The notes under the pieces were generated by a model, which saw only the letters and a program-made list of their open reading frames with translations, was not told where the DNA came from and ran no database searches. The translations under genes were made by a program, and so were the position numbers. Below are positions 47,279-55,668 of a stretch of 64,000 bases of DNA, piece after piece (the first letter of the stretch is position 1; each line of letters opens with the position of its first letter). This DNA is from Rhodothermales bacterium (GTDB lineage: Bacteria; Bacteroidota; Rhodothermia; Rhodothermales; VXPQ01). The DNA lies in the NCBI GenBank assembly GCA_951812335.1, contig OX638293.1, positions 2,184,731 to 2,248,730 on the forward strand. The letters are read 5' to 3'.

Positions 47279-48157
47279 TTATCTCGATCGGTACTTTTCG
47301 AAGTGATTCCGCAAAAGAATCGCGCTCAGATTCATAAGAAAAAGCACGATCATCAGGATAACGATGCCCGCGGCGGCCAAACTCTGAAAGTCCGCTTGAG
47401 GACGCGCCGTCCAGTTGAATATCTGTATAGGCAACACCGTAAACGGGTCCAGTACACTGGTGGGAAGGAACGCGATGAATGTCAGGGCGCCGATCATAAT
47501 GAGAGGCGCCGTTTCTCCGATAGCCCGACTCAATGCAAGAATCACCCCGGTCATGATACTCGGGGCCGACATGGGCAACAGATGACTCCAGACCACCTGT
47601 CTACGCGTAGCGCCAAGCGCAAAGGCGCTCTCCCGAATGCCCGATGGGATAGCGCGTAACGCCTCCTGGGCACTGATAACGATAATGGGCAAAATCAACA
47701 AAGCCATTGTCAAGGCGCCTGCAAGCAGGCTGCGGCCGAGGGCGAAGAAGCGCACGAAGAGCACCAGGCCCAGAATGCCGTAGACCACCGAGGGAATACC
47801 CGCAAGGTTGTTGATGTTGATCTGGATAAGTTTCAGAAACCAGCCCCGGGGCGCATACTCTTCAAGATACAAGGCCGAGGCCACCCCGATGGGCACCGAT
47901 ATGCCCGCTGTCAGCAGAATCATCCAGATGGAACCGACTATAGCCGATTTGATACCGGCCCGCTCCGGGATGCGCGAGGGGAAGCGGGTCAGGAAGTCCC
48001 AGCCGAGCCATTGCGCCCCCTGCATGACGACATCCACGATCAGCGTGATGAGCACCACCAGCCCGAACACGGTGGCCACAAACAGCAAACCGCTAAAAAT
48101 CAGCCCTCTGCGACGCCGGCTATCAAGGCGTTCGTCATATTGTTGCGAGGAGGCCAC
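47279..48157 (-). CDS. pstA: Phosphate ABC transporter permease PstA
   Basis: A 292-aa inner-membrane permease with six hydrophobic segments. Markers are WDFLTRFPSRIPERAGIKSAIVGS near the N-terminus, LEEYAPRGWFLKLIQININNLAGIPSVVYGILGL, and the EAA-type cytoplasmic loop ALRAIPSGIRESAFALGATRRQVVW. It forms the membrane channel with PstC. Its start codon is 3 bp after the pstC stop. Confidence 0.97.
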   Translation of the reverse strand: MASSQQYDERLDSRRRRGLIFSGLLFVATVFGLVVLITLIVDVVMQGAQWLGWDFLTRFPSRIPERAGIKSAIVGSIWMILLTAGISVPIGVASALYLEEYAPRGWFLKLIQININNLAGIPSVVYGILGLVLFVRFFALGRSLLAGALTMALLILPIIVISAQEALRAIPSGIRESAFALGATRRQVVWSHLLPMSAPSIMTGVILALSRAIGETAPLIMIGALTFIAFLPTSVLDPFTVLPIQIFNWTARPQADFQSLAAAGIVILMIVLFLMNLSAILLRNHFEKYRSR

Positions 48158-48160
48158 AGA

Positions 48161-49111
48161 TCAGTACCGCTCGCGGTATTTACGAATGATGAGGTTCGCC
48201 AGGAAATTCATGCTCAGGGTCATCAGAAACAGCACCAGGCCGACGGCGAAAAGGCTGTAGAACTCGACGGTCCCCTGCGGGGTGTCTCCCAGGCTCACGT
48301 TTACGATGAAAGCCGTCATGGTCTGCACCGATTCCATGGGATTCGCCGTGAGATTGGGCATGGCTCCGGCGGCCAGCGTTACGATCATCGTTTCGCCGAC
48401 AGCGCGGCTAAGCGCCAGAATAAAACTCGCCACGATGCCGCTGATCGCACCCGGAACCATGACCCGCAACACCACCTCGATCCGGGTGGCGCCGAGCGCA
48501 TAGGCCCCCTCGGCAAGCGAACGGGGCACCGCGCGAATCGCATCTTCGCTCAAGGAAGACACCATGGGGATGATCATGACGCCTACCACAATGCCCGCGC
48601 TGAGCGCATTGTAGATATTGAGGCCCGGGATAAACGTCTGCAGCAAGGGCGTCACGAAGGTCAGCGCGAAATAGCCGTAGACGACGGTCGGTATGCCTGC
48701 AAGCAGTTCAAGCCCCGGCTTCAGCACCTTGCGTATGCGCGAGGGGGCGTACTCGGCGATGAAAATCGCGCTCATGAGCCCGATAGGAAGCGCCACAATG
48801 GCTGCAATGACGGTAATGAGAAGCGTACCCGACAACAGGGGCCATATCCCGAAATGCTTCTCTGTGAACTGCGGAGTCCATCGCGTTTCGGTCAGAAAAT
48901 CGACGATGGAAACCTCTGCAAAGAAGTTCAGCGATTCAAAAACGAGGACGGCGGCAATGCCCAGCGTGGTCAGCACGCTGATCAGCGCGCATAAGCCCAA
49001 GGCATACTCGACCACCCGTTCTTTCGGGCTGCGGAACACGTTGACGGACAGGTCCCCACCGCCGGGCGCCCCCGCGAGCGATCTTTTCGACACGTGCCGT
49101 GAGACGACCAT
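48161..49111 (-). CDS. pstC: Phosphate ABC transporter permease PstC
   Basis: A 316-aa permease with six hydrophobic segments, the FIAEYAPSRIRKVLKPGLELLAGIPTVVYG motif and the EAA loop AIRAVPRSLAEGAYALGATRIEVV. ALSRAVGETMIVTLAAG is typical of PstC. It pairs with PstA. The gene is separated from pstS by 375 bp filled with two nested repeat elements, so transcription from the pstS promoter must cross them to reach it. Confidence 0.97.
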   Translation of the reverse strand: MVVSRHVSKRSLAGAPGGGDLSVNVFRSPKERVVEYALGLCALISVLTTLGIAAVLVFESLNFFAEVSIVDFLTETRWTPQFTEKHFGIWPLLSGTLLITVIAAIVALPIGLMSAIFIAEYAPSRIRKVLKPGLELLAGIPTVVYGYFALTFVTPLLQTFIPGLNIYNALSAGIVVGVMIIPMVSSLSEDAIRAVPRSLAEGAYALGATRIEVVLRVMVPGAISGIVASFILALSRAVGETMIVTLAAGAMPNLTANPMESVQTMTAFIVNVSLGDTPQGTVEFYSLFAVGLVLFLMTLSMNFLANLIIRKYRERY

Positions 49112-49122
49112 ACGTCTGTGAA

Positions 49123-49477
49123 GGATGCTCTGATTAAGTCCGCAAAGATTCAGAGGCCGACAGGCGCTTCACGACCGCGACGACCCGAAGCCGCCGTGTT
49201 TTTCGCTAAGGATACTCTGATTAAGTCCGCAAAGCTCAGAGGCTGAGAAAAGTGCGCTGGCAAGAAATGACGAAGCAGTGTGGCAGGCCCCACATAATGA
49301 GGAATGACGCGGCCAGCGTGCTTTTCGTAGTCTCCCGAAGGGCGCTTCACGCACGAACGTGAAGTGCTGAGCGAAGCGGTTTTGATCAGAGTATCCTTAA
49401 ATTTCGACGACGCCATCATATCGTTCTGTACGCGTGAACGTGAAGCGCTGATCGAAGTGGACTTGATCGAAGCATCC
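49123..49477 (+). repeat. Older GGATACTCTGAT-type element, interrupted by a second copy
   Basis: Outer element: its left part (49123-49209, beginning GGATGCTCTGATTAAGTCC) and right part (49397-49477, ending TTGATCGAAGCATCC) together match the 254-bp element with substitutions and an internal deletion. It is split by the second copy at 49210-49396. Both ends carry a T-to-C change (GGATGC/GCATCC), consistent with an older copy. The pair fills almost the whole pstS-pstC gap. Confidence 0.8.
49210..49396 (+). repeat. GGATACTCTGAT-type element, 187-bp deletion derivative (nested copy)
   Basis: Same ends and left half as the 254-bp copies (GGATACTCTGATTAAGTCC ... GTTTTGATCAGAGTATCC) but about 67 bp are missing between the internal CGCTTCACG and CGTGAAG inverted arms. 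It lies inside an older copy. The flanks read CGCTAA before and TTAAATT after the insertion, which would allow a TA target duplication. Confidence 0.88.
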
Positions 49478-49486
49478 TGAAATACC

Positions 49487-50641
49487 CTATTCGCTTACAG
49501 GTTGGGAGACAAGCGAATCGGGCGCTTCGGAGTCAAGTTCCCCGGACGATAATTCCGCAGACATGTACCGCGTCAACAGTTCACGCATAGTAACGCCCAC
49601 ATGCGCTTCCTCGCCGAACATAGTACCTTTGACACGGCGCTCGAAGCGATCCAGCACGAGATCGTATTCCTCGTCGGTAAGCGGGACATAACCCACTTCC
49701 CGGGCCAGCCCTCCGGCACGAGCAAGATAAAAACGAACAAATTCCCGGACAATCTCTTCTTCGGCAGCAACGGGGCGCACATAAATGAACAGCGCACGGG
49801 AAAGTGGCGCATACGTGCCGTTTTCGACCGTCGCGGGCGTAGGCAACACACACCCCTCCCCATTCTCGGGATCGCCGTCGTCAATGGCCAGCAATTTGAG
49901 CCGCTCCGCGTTTTCCTCGTAATAGGCGATGCCGAAAAATCCAAGGGCATGGGGATCGCCGGAAACACCCTGCACAAGCACGTTGTCATCCTCGCTCGCC
50001 GTAAAATCGAATCGGCTGGCGCCCGATTCGCCCCCCACGGCTTCGGTAAAATAATCGTACGTACCGCTGTCCGTGCCGGGACCGTACAAGGCAAGCTCGC
50101 GATCGGGAAAACCGGGACGCACCTCGTTCCAGTTGGCGATACGGCTGCCGGGCTCCCAGATCGCCCGCAGTTCGTCCACTGTCAGGCATTCGGTCCAATC
50201 GTTGTCGGGATGCACGACCACCACCAAACCGTCGTATGCCACCGGCAACTCGATAAAATCGATCCCATCGCGCGAAGCCAGTTCCAGCTCACTGGGTTTG
50301 ATGACCCGGGAAGCGTCGTTTATATCGGTCTCGCCCCGGAGAAATTTGCTGAATCCGCCGCCCGTACCGCTAACGCCCACCGTGATCCGGGCCTGTCCAT
50401 GGGCGATCATGAATTCCTCGGCGACGGCTTCCGTAATCGGATACACCGTGCTGGAACCGTCTATTTGAACGGCGCCGGAGAGTTCGCCCTCGACGGAGCC
50501 CCCCCCGCAGCCGCTTGCTGTCATCAGATAAACGGGCAGCAGCAAAAGCAGCGCAGCATACTGTACGGAACGTTTCGTCGAGGCTGCCAGGATAGCAGTC
50601 GAGAAGGAAAACATAGCGGTCGGGAAGGAAAAGGATAGCAT
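49487..50641 (-). CDS. pstS: Phosphate ABC transporter substrate-binding lipoprotein PstS
   Basis: A 384-aa protein (an ATG 9 codons on is an alternative start). The signal sequence ends in the lipobox MTASGC. The phosphate-binding regions are [40 protein letters not shown] and [15 protein letters not shown]. It captures phosphate in the periplasm for PstCAB. The C-terminus has an extra Ser/Glu-rich tail. It is the first gene of the pstS-C-A-B-phoU series; a PHO-box-like direct repeat lies upstream. Confidence 0.96.
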   Translation of the reverse strand: MLSFSFPTAMFSFSTAILAASTKRSVQYAALLLLLPVYLMTASGCGGGSVEGELSGAVQIDGSSTVYPITEAVAEEFMIAHGQARITVGVSGTGGGFSKFLRGETDINDASRVIKPSELELASRDGIDFIELPVAYDGLVVVVHPDNDWTECLTVDELRAIWEPGSRIANWNEVRPGFPDRELALYGPGTDSGTYDYFTEAVGGESGASRFDFTASEDDNVLVQGVSGDPHALGFFGIAYYEENAERLKLLAIDDGDPENGEGCVLPTPATVENGTYAPLSRALFIYVRPVAAEEEIVREFVRFYLARAGGLAREVGYVPLTDEEYDLVLDRFERRVKGTMFGEEAHVGVTMRELLTRYMSAELSSGELDSEAPDSLVSQPVSE

Positions 50642-50718
50642 GTAGGGAAAGGCTCGAACGCTCCCTGGCGCAGAGATCGAACAGAACGGTACACGTTAGC
50701 ACGTAACAAGTCGAGGAA

Positions 50719-50735
50719 TGTTACCGAAATGTTAA
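50719..50735 (-). promoter_or_regulatory. PHO-box-like direct repeat upstream of pstS
   Basis: On the minus strand TTAACA and GTAACA are spaced 11 bp apart (TTAACA-TTTCG-GTAACA), about 80 bp upstream of the pstS start. Direct TTAACA-like hexamers at one helical turn are the recognition pattern of PhoP in Bacillus and similar to PhoB boxes. Only two units are clear. Binding by a PhoB/PhoP homologue is inferred. Confidence 0.5.
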
Positions 50736-50804
50736 TTTGCCTGATCTTGACAATAAGCCGGGACAGGCGGCATCGCCCTCGCCCCCCCGGGCCAAAGCAC
50801 TACA

Positions 50805-51058
50805 GGATACTCTGATTAAGTCCGCGAAGTTCAGAGGCTGAGAGGGGTGCGCCGGCAAGAAATGACGAAGCAGTGTGGCAGGCCCCGCACAATGAGGAAT
50901 GACGCGGCCAGCGCACCCCCCGCAGCTTCCCGAAGGGCGCTTCACGACCGCACTGCCCCTGATCCGCAGCGTTTCCCGCTAATGTCAACGATGCCATTAT
51001 GATATCCTTTACGCACGAATGTGAAGCGCCGGGCGAAGCGGTTTTGATCAGAGTATCC
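50805..51058 (+). repeat. GGATACTCTGAT-type element, full-length copy (254 bp) with extended terminal inverted repeat
   Basis: Same length and internal order as the copy at 5196. The flanking bases add a further perfect inverted repeat: GCACTAC directly outside the left end and GTAGTGC outside the right end, so here the terminal repeat runs from 50797 to 51066. Internal inverted pairs GTGCGCCGGC/GCCAGCGCAC and CGCTTCACG/TGTGAAGCG are visible. Together with the PHO-like box this fills the gene-free stretch of about 530 bp before the MCE gene. Confidence 0.9.
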
Positions 51059-51171
51059 TGTAGTGCATGGGATCCGCCGCATTTGAACGGAACGGGATAT
51101 GCCGCCTCCCGTTCCATCCGCACAAGGCGGAAAACAGACACGCTGCCCCTCCGGACCATGCCGCAAACATC

Positions 51172-52098
51172 ATGCCCCGACTCGACCATGTCGGTATAGC
51201 GACGGAAAATACCGACCGCGTACTCGAGGTGCTCCGCGATCTGCTGGGCGAATCATGCTACTTGTCCGAAACGCTCGAAAGGGATGGAATACATATCTCT
51301 TTCGTGTCAAGCGGGACCGCACAACTCGAACTGCTCGAAGCGCTCGACGAAACCTCGCCCGTTGCCCGATTCCTTCGTAAGGGTGGAAGCGGCCTGCATC
51401 ACCTCGCTTTTGAAGTCGAAGATATCGACGATATGTACCGGCGCGCCCAGGAAGCGGGCTACGAACCGATCGACCGCGCGCCCCGCCCCGGCGCGGGCGG
51501 CAAAACGATCTTCTTTTTATACCCCGGGCAGACATCGAATATCCTGATCGAGTTTTGCACCCGTGCGGAATCCTGCCTGGAGCCTGTAAAAGGTTCTCTG
51601 CCGGAAGGCGTCCAACGTGTTTTCCTTGCATCAGGATCTCCGACGAAAACGCCCTGCCTGTACGTAACGGCTTCGTCCGCGCACTCCCTGGACCCGCATC
51701 GACTTGCCCGTCGTTTGGCGCCCGGCAGAGTTTGTATGGCAGCGCACATCGAAACCGGCGCCTTCCCGGATATTACAGCGCTTATCGATATACTCGGCGC
51801 TCAATCTGTGCATTTGCTTGCACAGGGTCTGCCCGTAAAAACGGTTCTGCACACGGCCAAAACCGATTCCCGTATTCATGCGGTTATATTGACGGATCCG
51901 GGCCCGGACGAATTCGAAAACCTGCAGAATATTCCCAAGGGCTTGCTGCTCATAACCGCGGACAACGAAGCAGGCTTCCGCGCAGCAACAGCTCTGCGCG
52001 CTCGACACTCCGCTGTCTCAATCGTCGCGGTTTCCGATCCCCGTCTTCGCATGGCCCTTATCGAACAGCATCTGGAAATACAATCCGGCCCGGCGTAA
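51172..52098 (+). CDS. mce: Methylmalonyl-CoA epimerase with an extra C-terminal alpha/beta-hydrolase-like domain
   Basis: A 308-aa protein. Residues 1-135 form a complete methylmalonyl-CoA epimerase: LDHVGIATENTD near the start, SGTAQLELLE and HHLAFEVEDID, and NILIEFCTR as the last metal ligand region. Epimerases of this type are normally about 135-150 aa. The extra 170 residues (from about 145) have the strand/helix rhythm of an alpha/beta hydrolase, but the place of the nucleophile elbow reads LAQGLPVKT, without Ser, so this part is probably not catalytic. The MCE half interconverts (R)- and (S)-methylmalonyl-CoA in propionate metabolism. uvrC starts 2 bp after. Confidence 0.82.
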   Translation: MPRLDHVGIATENTDRVLEVLRDLLGESCYLSETLERDGIHISFVSSGTAQLELLEALDETSPVARFLRKGGSGLHHLAFEVEDIDDMYRRAQEAGYEPIDRAPRPGAGGKTIFFLYPGQTSNILIEFCTRAESCLEPVKGSLPEGVQRVFLASGSPTKTPCLYVTASSAHSLDPHRLARRLAPGRVCMAAHIETGAFPDITALIDILGAQSVHLLAQGLPVKTVLHTAKTDSRIHAVILTDPGPDEFENLQNIPKGLLLITADNEAGFRAATALRARHSAVSIVAVSDPRLRMALIEQHLEIQSGPA

Positions 52099-52100
52099 CT

Positions 52101-53963
52101 ATGAACCCGGAACTGGAAAAGAAAATCGAGCGCCTCCCCCGGCTCCCAGGCATCTACCAGCACAAGGATGCCGAGGGGAACGTGCTCTACGTAGGCAAGG
52201 CCAAAGACCTGCGTAGCCGTGTCCGCTCCTATTTCAGGGAAAGCCGATCGCATGACGGGCGCATGCGCATCATGATCCAGAAAGTAGAGGATGTGGAGGT
52301 GATCGTGACGGATACGGAGGCCGAAGCCCTCATTCTCGAAAATAATCTGATCAAACATCTCAAGCCGCGCTACAACGTTCTCTTGCGCGACGACAAGACA
52401 TTTCCTTTCATTTGCATTCGCAACGAGCGATTCCCGCGCATTTTTCCCACACGTCGCATTGTGCGGGACGGATCGAAATACTTCGGCCCGTATACCGACG
52501 TGAAGAATATGCATCTGATGCTGCGCACCATCCGCTCGATCTTCCAGTTACGGACCTGCAATCTGAATCTTGCGCCAGAACCCATCGCCGCCGGCAAATA
52601 CGATCCCTGTCTCGAATATCATATCAAAAAATGCGCGGCTCCCTGCACGGGAGGACAATCGGAAGCAGACTACAACCGAACGATCGAACAGGTCGAAAAA
52701 CTGCTGAACGGGCACACGAAAGAATTGATTGCCCTGCTCCGCGACGAGATGGAGCGCCTCTCCGGAGAAATGTTGTTCGAGGAGGCCGCCGGATTGCGCG
52801 ATCGTATCCTCGCCCTCGAAAAATACGCCCGAAAACAGAAGGTCGTGAGTGAAGACGAAGCCGACCGGGACCTCTTCGCCATGGAGGTTGACGAAAGAGA
52901 AAACGTGGCCTGCGGCGTCGTTTTTCAAGTGCGCGAAGGCAAAGTCATCGGGCGGCGTCATACCTATATCCATCCGATAGCAGGATTGCCCGGCAGCGCC
53001 CTGATGCAACGACTCGTCGAGGATTATTATGCGGACGCCGTCTTCTTCCCCGGGGAAATACTACTGAGCGGTAAAATGACCGAACCGGAACCGGTAAAAG
53101 AACTGTTGGCGCAACAGCGTGGCAGGAAGGTACCCCTCGCCGTACCGCGCCGGGGCCCCAAGGCCAACTTGATGCGCATGGTGAGCGCGAATGCGGCCAT
53201 GCTCCTCGAAGAATGGAAAATACGAAAGATGAAACGAGGCGAGGATCGTATTCCTCATGCCGTACGATCCCTGGAGGAAGATTTGCGATTGGAAATATTG
53301 CCCCGGCGCATCGAATGCTTCGACATTTCGCACCTGTCCGGTACGAGTACGGTGGCTTCGTGCGTGGTTTTTCGTGACGGATGCCCCCGCAAAAGCGAAT
53401 ACCGCCACTACAAGATCCGTTCTGTTACTTCCGGAAAACCCGACGACTATCAGAGCATGCGCGAGGTCGTCACGCGCCGATACGGGAACCGCGAAGACAT
53501 CGACTGGCCCGACCTTGTAGTCATCGATGGAGGCAAGGGACAGCTTTCGGCGGCCGCCGATGCGCTCCGGGAAATCGGAGCGTACGGAAGATTCCCGCTC
53601 ATCGGCCTCGCCAAACGACTCGAAGAGGTATTCTTTCCTGGCGATTCCGCGCCGCTGCATATTCCTAAAGCCAGTACGTCGCTTCAGCTCCTGCAACGCA
53701 TCCGCAACGAGGCGCACCGCTTTGCCGTCGCCTTCCAGCGCACCCAGCGGAAGAAACGCACGCTGCACACCTCCCTGCGAGAGATAAACGGCGTCGGCGA
53801 AAAGACCGCACAGAAACTGATCCGGCGCTTCGGATCCGTCAAGCGCGTCGAAGCCGCCGGAGAAGAGGCCTTGCGCGAAGCCGTCGGGGCTGCAACGGCA
53901 CGAAAGATTACCGCCTTTTTCGACGCCAAACAAGGGGATGCAACTTCGCAACGCTCTGCGTAA
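52101..53963 (+). CDS. uvrC: Excinuclease ABC subunit UvrC
   Basis: A 620-aa nucleotide-excision repair nuclease. The N-terminal GIY-YIG domain (LPGIYQHKDAEGNVLYVGKAK) makes the 3' incision. CLEYHIKKCAAPC and the UvrB-interacting UVR motif ELIALLRDEMERLSGEMLFEEAA follow. The RNase H-like endonuclease domain with CFDISHLSGT and LVVIDGGKGQL makes the 5' incision, and a C-terminal helix-hairpin-helix (INGVGEKTAQKLIRRFGS) binds DNA. It starts 2 bp after the mce gene, so they share a transcript. The frame extends upstream over mce but without similarity. Confidence 0.97.
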   Translation: MNPELEKKIERLPRLPGIYQHKDAEGNVLYVGKAKDLRSRVRSYFRESRSHDGRMRIMIQKVEDVEVIVTDTEAEALILENNLIKHLKPRYNVLLRDDKTFPFICIRNERFPRIFPTRRIVRDGSKYFGPYTDVKNMHLMLRTIRSIFQLRTCNLNLAPEPIAAGKYDPCLEYHIKKCAAPCTGGQSEADYNRTIEQVEKLLNGHTKELIALLRDEMERLSGEMLFEEAAGLRDRILALEKYARKQKVVSEDEADRDLFAMEVDERENVACGVVFQVREGKVIGRRHTYIHPIAGLPGSALMQRLVEDYYADAVFFPGEILLSGKMTEPEPVKELLAQQRGRKVPLAVPRRGPKANLMRMVSANAAMLLEEWKIRKMKRGEDRIPHAVRSLEEDLRLEILPRRIECFDISHLSGTSTVASCVVFRDGCPRKSEYRHYKIRSVTSGKPDDYQSMREVVTRRYGNREDIDWPDLVVIDGGKGQLSAAADALREIGAYGRFPLIGLAKRLEEVFFPGDSAPLHIPKASTSLQLLQRIRNEAHRFAVAFQRTQRKKRTLHTSLREINGVGEKTAQKLIRRFGSVKRVEAAGEEALREAVGAATARKITAFFDAKQGDATSQRSA

Positions 53964-53972
53964 GTTATTTAA

Positions 53973-54059
53973 GGATACTCTGACCAAAACCGCTTCGTCA
54001 TTCCTTACCAGCGCACCCCTCGCGAACCTCTGGGCTTTGCGGACTTAATCAGAGTATCC
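53973..54059 (-). repeat. GGATACTCTGAT-type element, 87-bp internally deleted copy
   Basis: Both ends are intact (GGATACTCTGACCAAAACCGC and its partner CGGACTTAATCAGAGTATCC) but only about 45 bp of interior remain, in reverse orientation. The flanks are TA on both sides (TTTA before AGGATAC, TTAC after GTATCCT), consistent with a TA target duplication. Fills the uvrC-spmA gap. Confidence 0.85.
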
Positions 54060-54105
54060 TTACCCGGCGCCCGCCGATTAACCGTTCATCACGTCTCGCT
54101 GCGAC

Positions 54106-55113
54106 ATGCTTAACTACATATGGGCCGGCCTGCTTATCGCCGCCCTCGCATTCGCTATCGTTTCCGACCTGCGAGACGCCGCAAGCGACCGGTTTCGAAA
54201 CGACGCCTCGCTCCCGATCCTTCTGGAATATCCGGAGGGATACCAGGACGAGGCGCGCCGTGTCCCCGTGCATATCCGGATCGATGCGGAAACGTACCGC
54301 GCATTTTACGGCGTAGCGGCCGCTCCCGATTCCGTCTACGCGGGCCATGTTATCCGTACGCAAGCCGGCGTCCGCCTCTTTTTCGCCGGCGACGCCTCGT
54401 TGCCGGAACCGCTCCCCCGCATCCGGGAATTTTCCGGGGGCGATGCGCTGCAAGGAACGCTGGACCAGGAAAACCTGTCGAGCACGCCGGCGGGGGCGCC
54501 GGTCACAGCCACTGCGGTCCGGTTCGAGCCCGTGCGTTTTCCGCACCTGCAGGATATTGCCGGGGCCGCTTTCGATTTCGCGAACACCGCCGTGCAGATT
54601 GCGATCGGTCTTATCGGAGTGCTTGCGCTTTTCCTCGGATTGCTGAAAATCGCGGAGGCAGGGGGACTCATTCGTCAGATGTCCCGCATCGTCGAGCCGC
54701 TCCTGCGCCCGTTCTTTCCCGGTATTCCAAAAGGACATCCGGCCTTTGCGATGATCGTGCTGAACCTTTCCGCCAACGTACTGGGCCTCGGCAACGCCGC
54801 CACGCCACTCGGCATCAAGGCCATGGAAGAACTGCAAACGCTGAACCCCGTCAAGGATACGGCCACCAATCCCATGGTCATGCTGCTTGCGATGAATACG
54901 GCCAGCGTGCAACTGGTCCCGCCTGCGTTGCTTGTGGCGGTCATAGGGCTTCAGGTGAACGAGCTGATCTTTCCCATCATCGCCGTCACCGGAGCCTCGC
55001 TCATCGTTGCGGTCGGAACCGCCTGGTTTCTCGAGCGCGTGCCGCTCTGGAAACGAAGCGACCCAAACGCCGATCCCGGCGATAGCGCCGAAACCGGGGA
55101 GGCGACGCAATGA
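54106..55113 (+). CDS. spmA: Spore maturation protein A-like membrane protein (nucleoside-recognition Gate domain)
   Basis: A 335-aa inner-membrane protein. The first helix (LNYIWAGLLIAALAFAIV) is followed by a periplasmic insert of about 100 residues not present in Bacillus SpmA, and then the SpmA/Gate core: FAMIVLNLSANVLGLGNAATPLGIKAMEELQTLNP and NTASVQLVPPALLVAVIG. SpmA and SpmB act together; in Bacillus they affect spore dehydration, but homologues are common in non-sporulating Gram-negative bacteria, where the role is unknown. The stop overlaps spmB by 4 bp. Confidence 0.88.
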   Translation: MLNYIWAGLLIAALAFAIVSDLRDAASDRFRNDASLPILLEYPEGYQDEARRVPVHIRIDAETYRAFYGVAAAPDSVYAGHVIRTQAGVRLFFAGDASLPEPLPRIREFSGGDALQGTLDQENLSSTPAGAPVTATAVRFEPVRFPHLQDIAGAAFDFANTAVQIAIGLIGVLALFLGLLKIAEAGGLIRQMSRIVEPLLRPFFPGIPKGHPAFAMIVLNLSANVLGLGNAATPLGIKAMEELQTLNPVKDTATNPMVMLLAMNTASVQLVPPALLVAVIGLQVNELIFPIIAVTGASLIVAVGTAWFLERVPLWKRSDPNADPGDSAETGEATQ

Positions 55114-55658
55114 GCTGGTTCCGCATCTTCATCGATTATTTCGCCATCTTCGTGCTGCCGCTCATGATTGTGGGACTGCCGCTCTACGGGCTCATTCGGG
55201 GAGTAAAGGTATACGAGGAATTCGTGGAGGGCGCAAAAGAGGGATTCCGGGTGGCCGTGATGATCATCCCCTATCTCGTCGCGATTCTCTTCGCCATCGG
55301 CATGTTCCGGGCCTCCGGCGCGATGGATTTTCTTGTGGAGACCCTCGAGCCGGTGCTTGGAGCGCTGGGTTTCCCGCCTGAAATGCTACCCATGGCGATC
55401 ATCCGCCCGCTGACCGGCTCCGGCTCCGCCGCCGTGGTCGCCGAGATGGTCGCCGTATTCGGGGAGGATTCGATTCTGGTCAAGATGGCGGGCGTCATGT
55501 TCGGCTCCACCGAAACCACGTTCTACATCATCGCCGTGTATTTCGGGGCCGTCAATGTCAAGAAAACCCGTCACGCCGTACCCGCCGGGCTGACCGCCGA
55601 CATTTTCGCCATGATCTTCGCGGTCTATCTGGTGCAGTGGCTCTTCGGCAGCGCGTGA
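55110..55658 (+). CDS. spmB: Spore maturation protein B-like membrane protein
   Basis: A 182-aa inner-membrane protein of the same Gate family: LIRGVKVYEEFVEGAKEGFRVAVMIIPYLVAILFAIGMF, then MAIIRPLTGSGSAAVV and MFGSTETTFYIIAVYFG. It is the usual partner of SpmA. The 4-bp overlap with spmA points to stoichiometric translation and a common complex. The length is close to the family norm (about 175). Confidence 0.9.
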   Translation: MSWFRIFIDYFAIFVLPLMIVGLPLYGLIRGVKVYEEFVEGAKEGFRVAVMIIPYLVAILFAIGMFRASGAMDFLVETLEPVLGALGFPPEMLPMAIIRPLTGSGSAAVVAEMVAVFGEDSILVKMAGVMFGSTETTFYIIAVYFGAVNVKKTRHAVPAGLTADIFAMIFAVYLVQWLFGSA

Positions 55659-55668
55659 GCGACGCCTT

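Noticed and set aside
51555-52100. N-terminal extension of uvrC over the mce gene
   Set aside because: The GIY-YIG domain starts at 52101 and the upstream bases encode the MCE protein in another frame.
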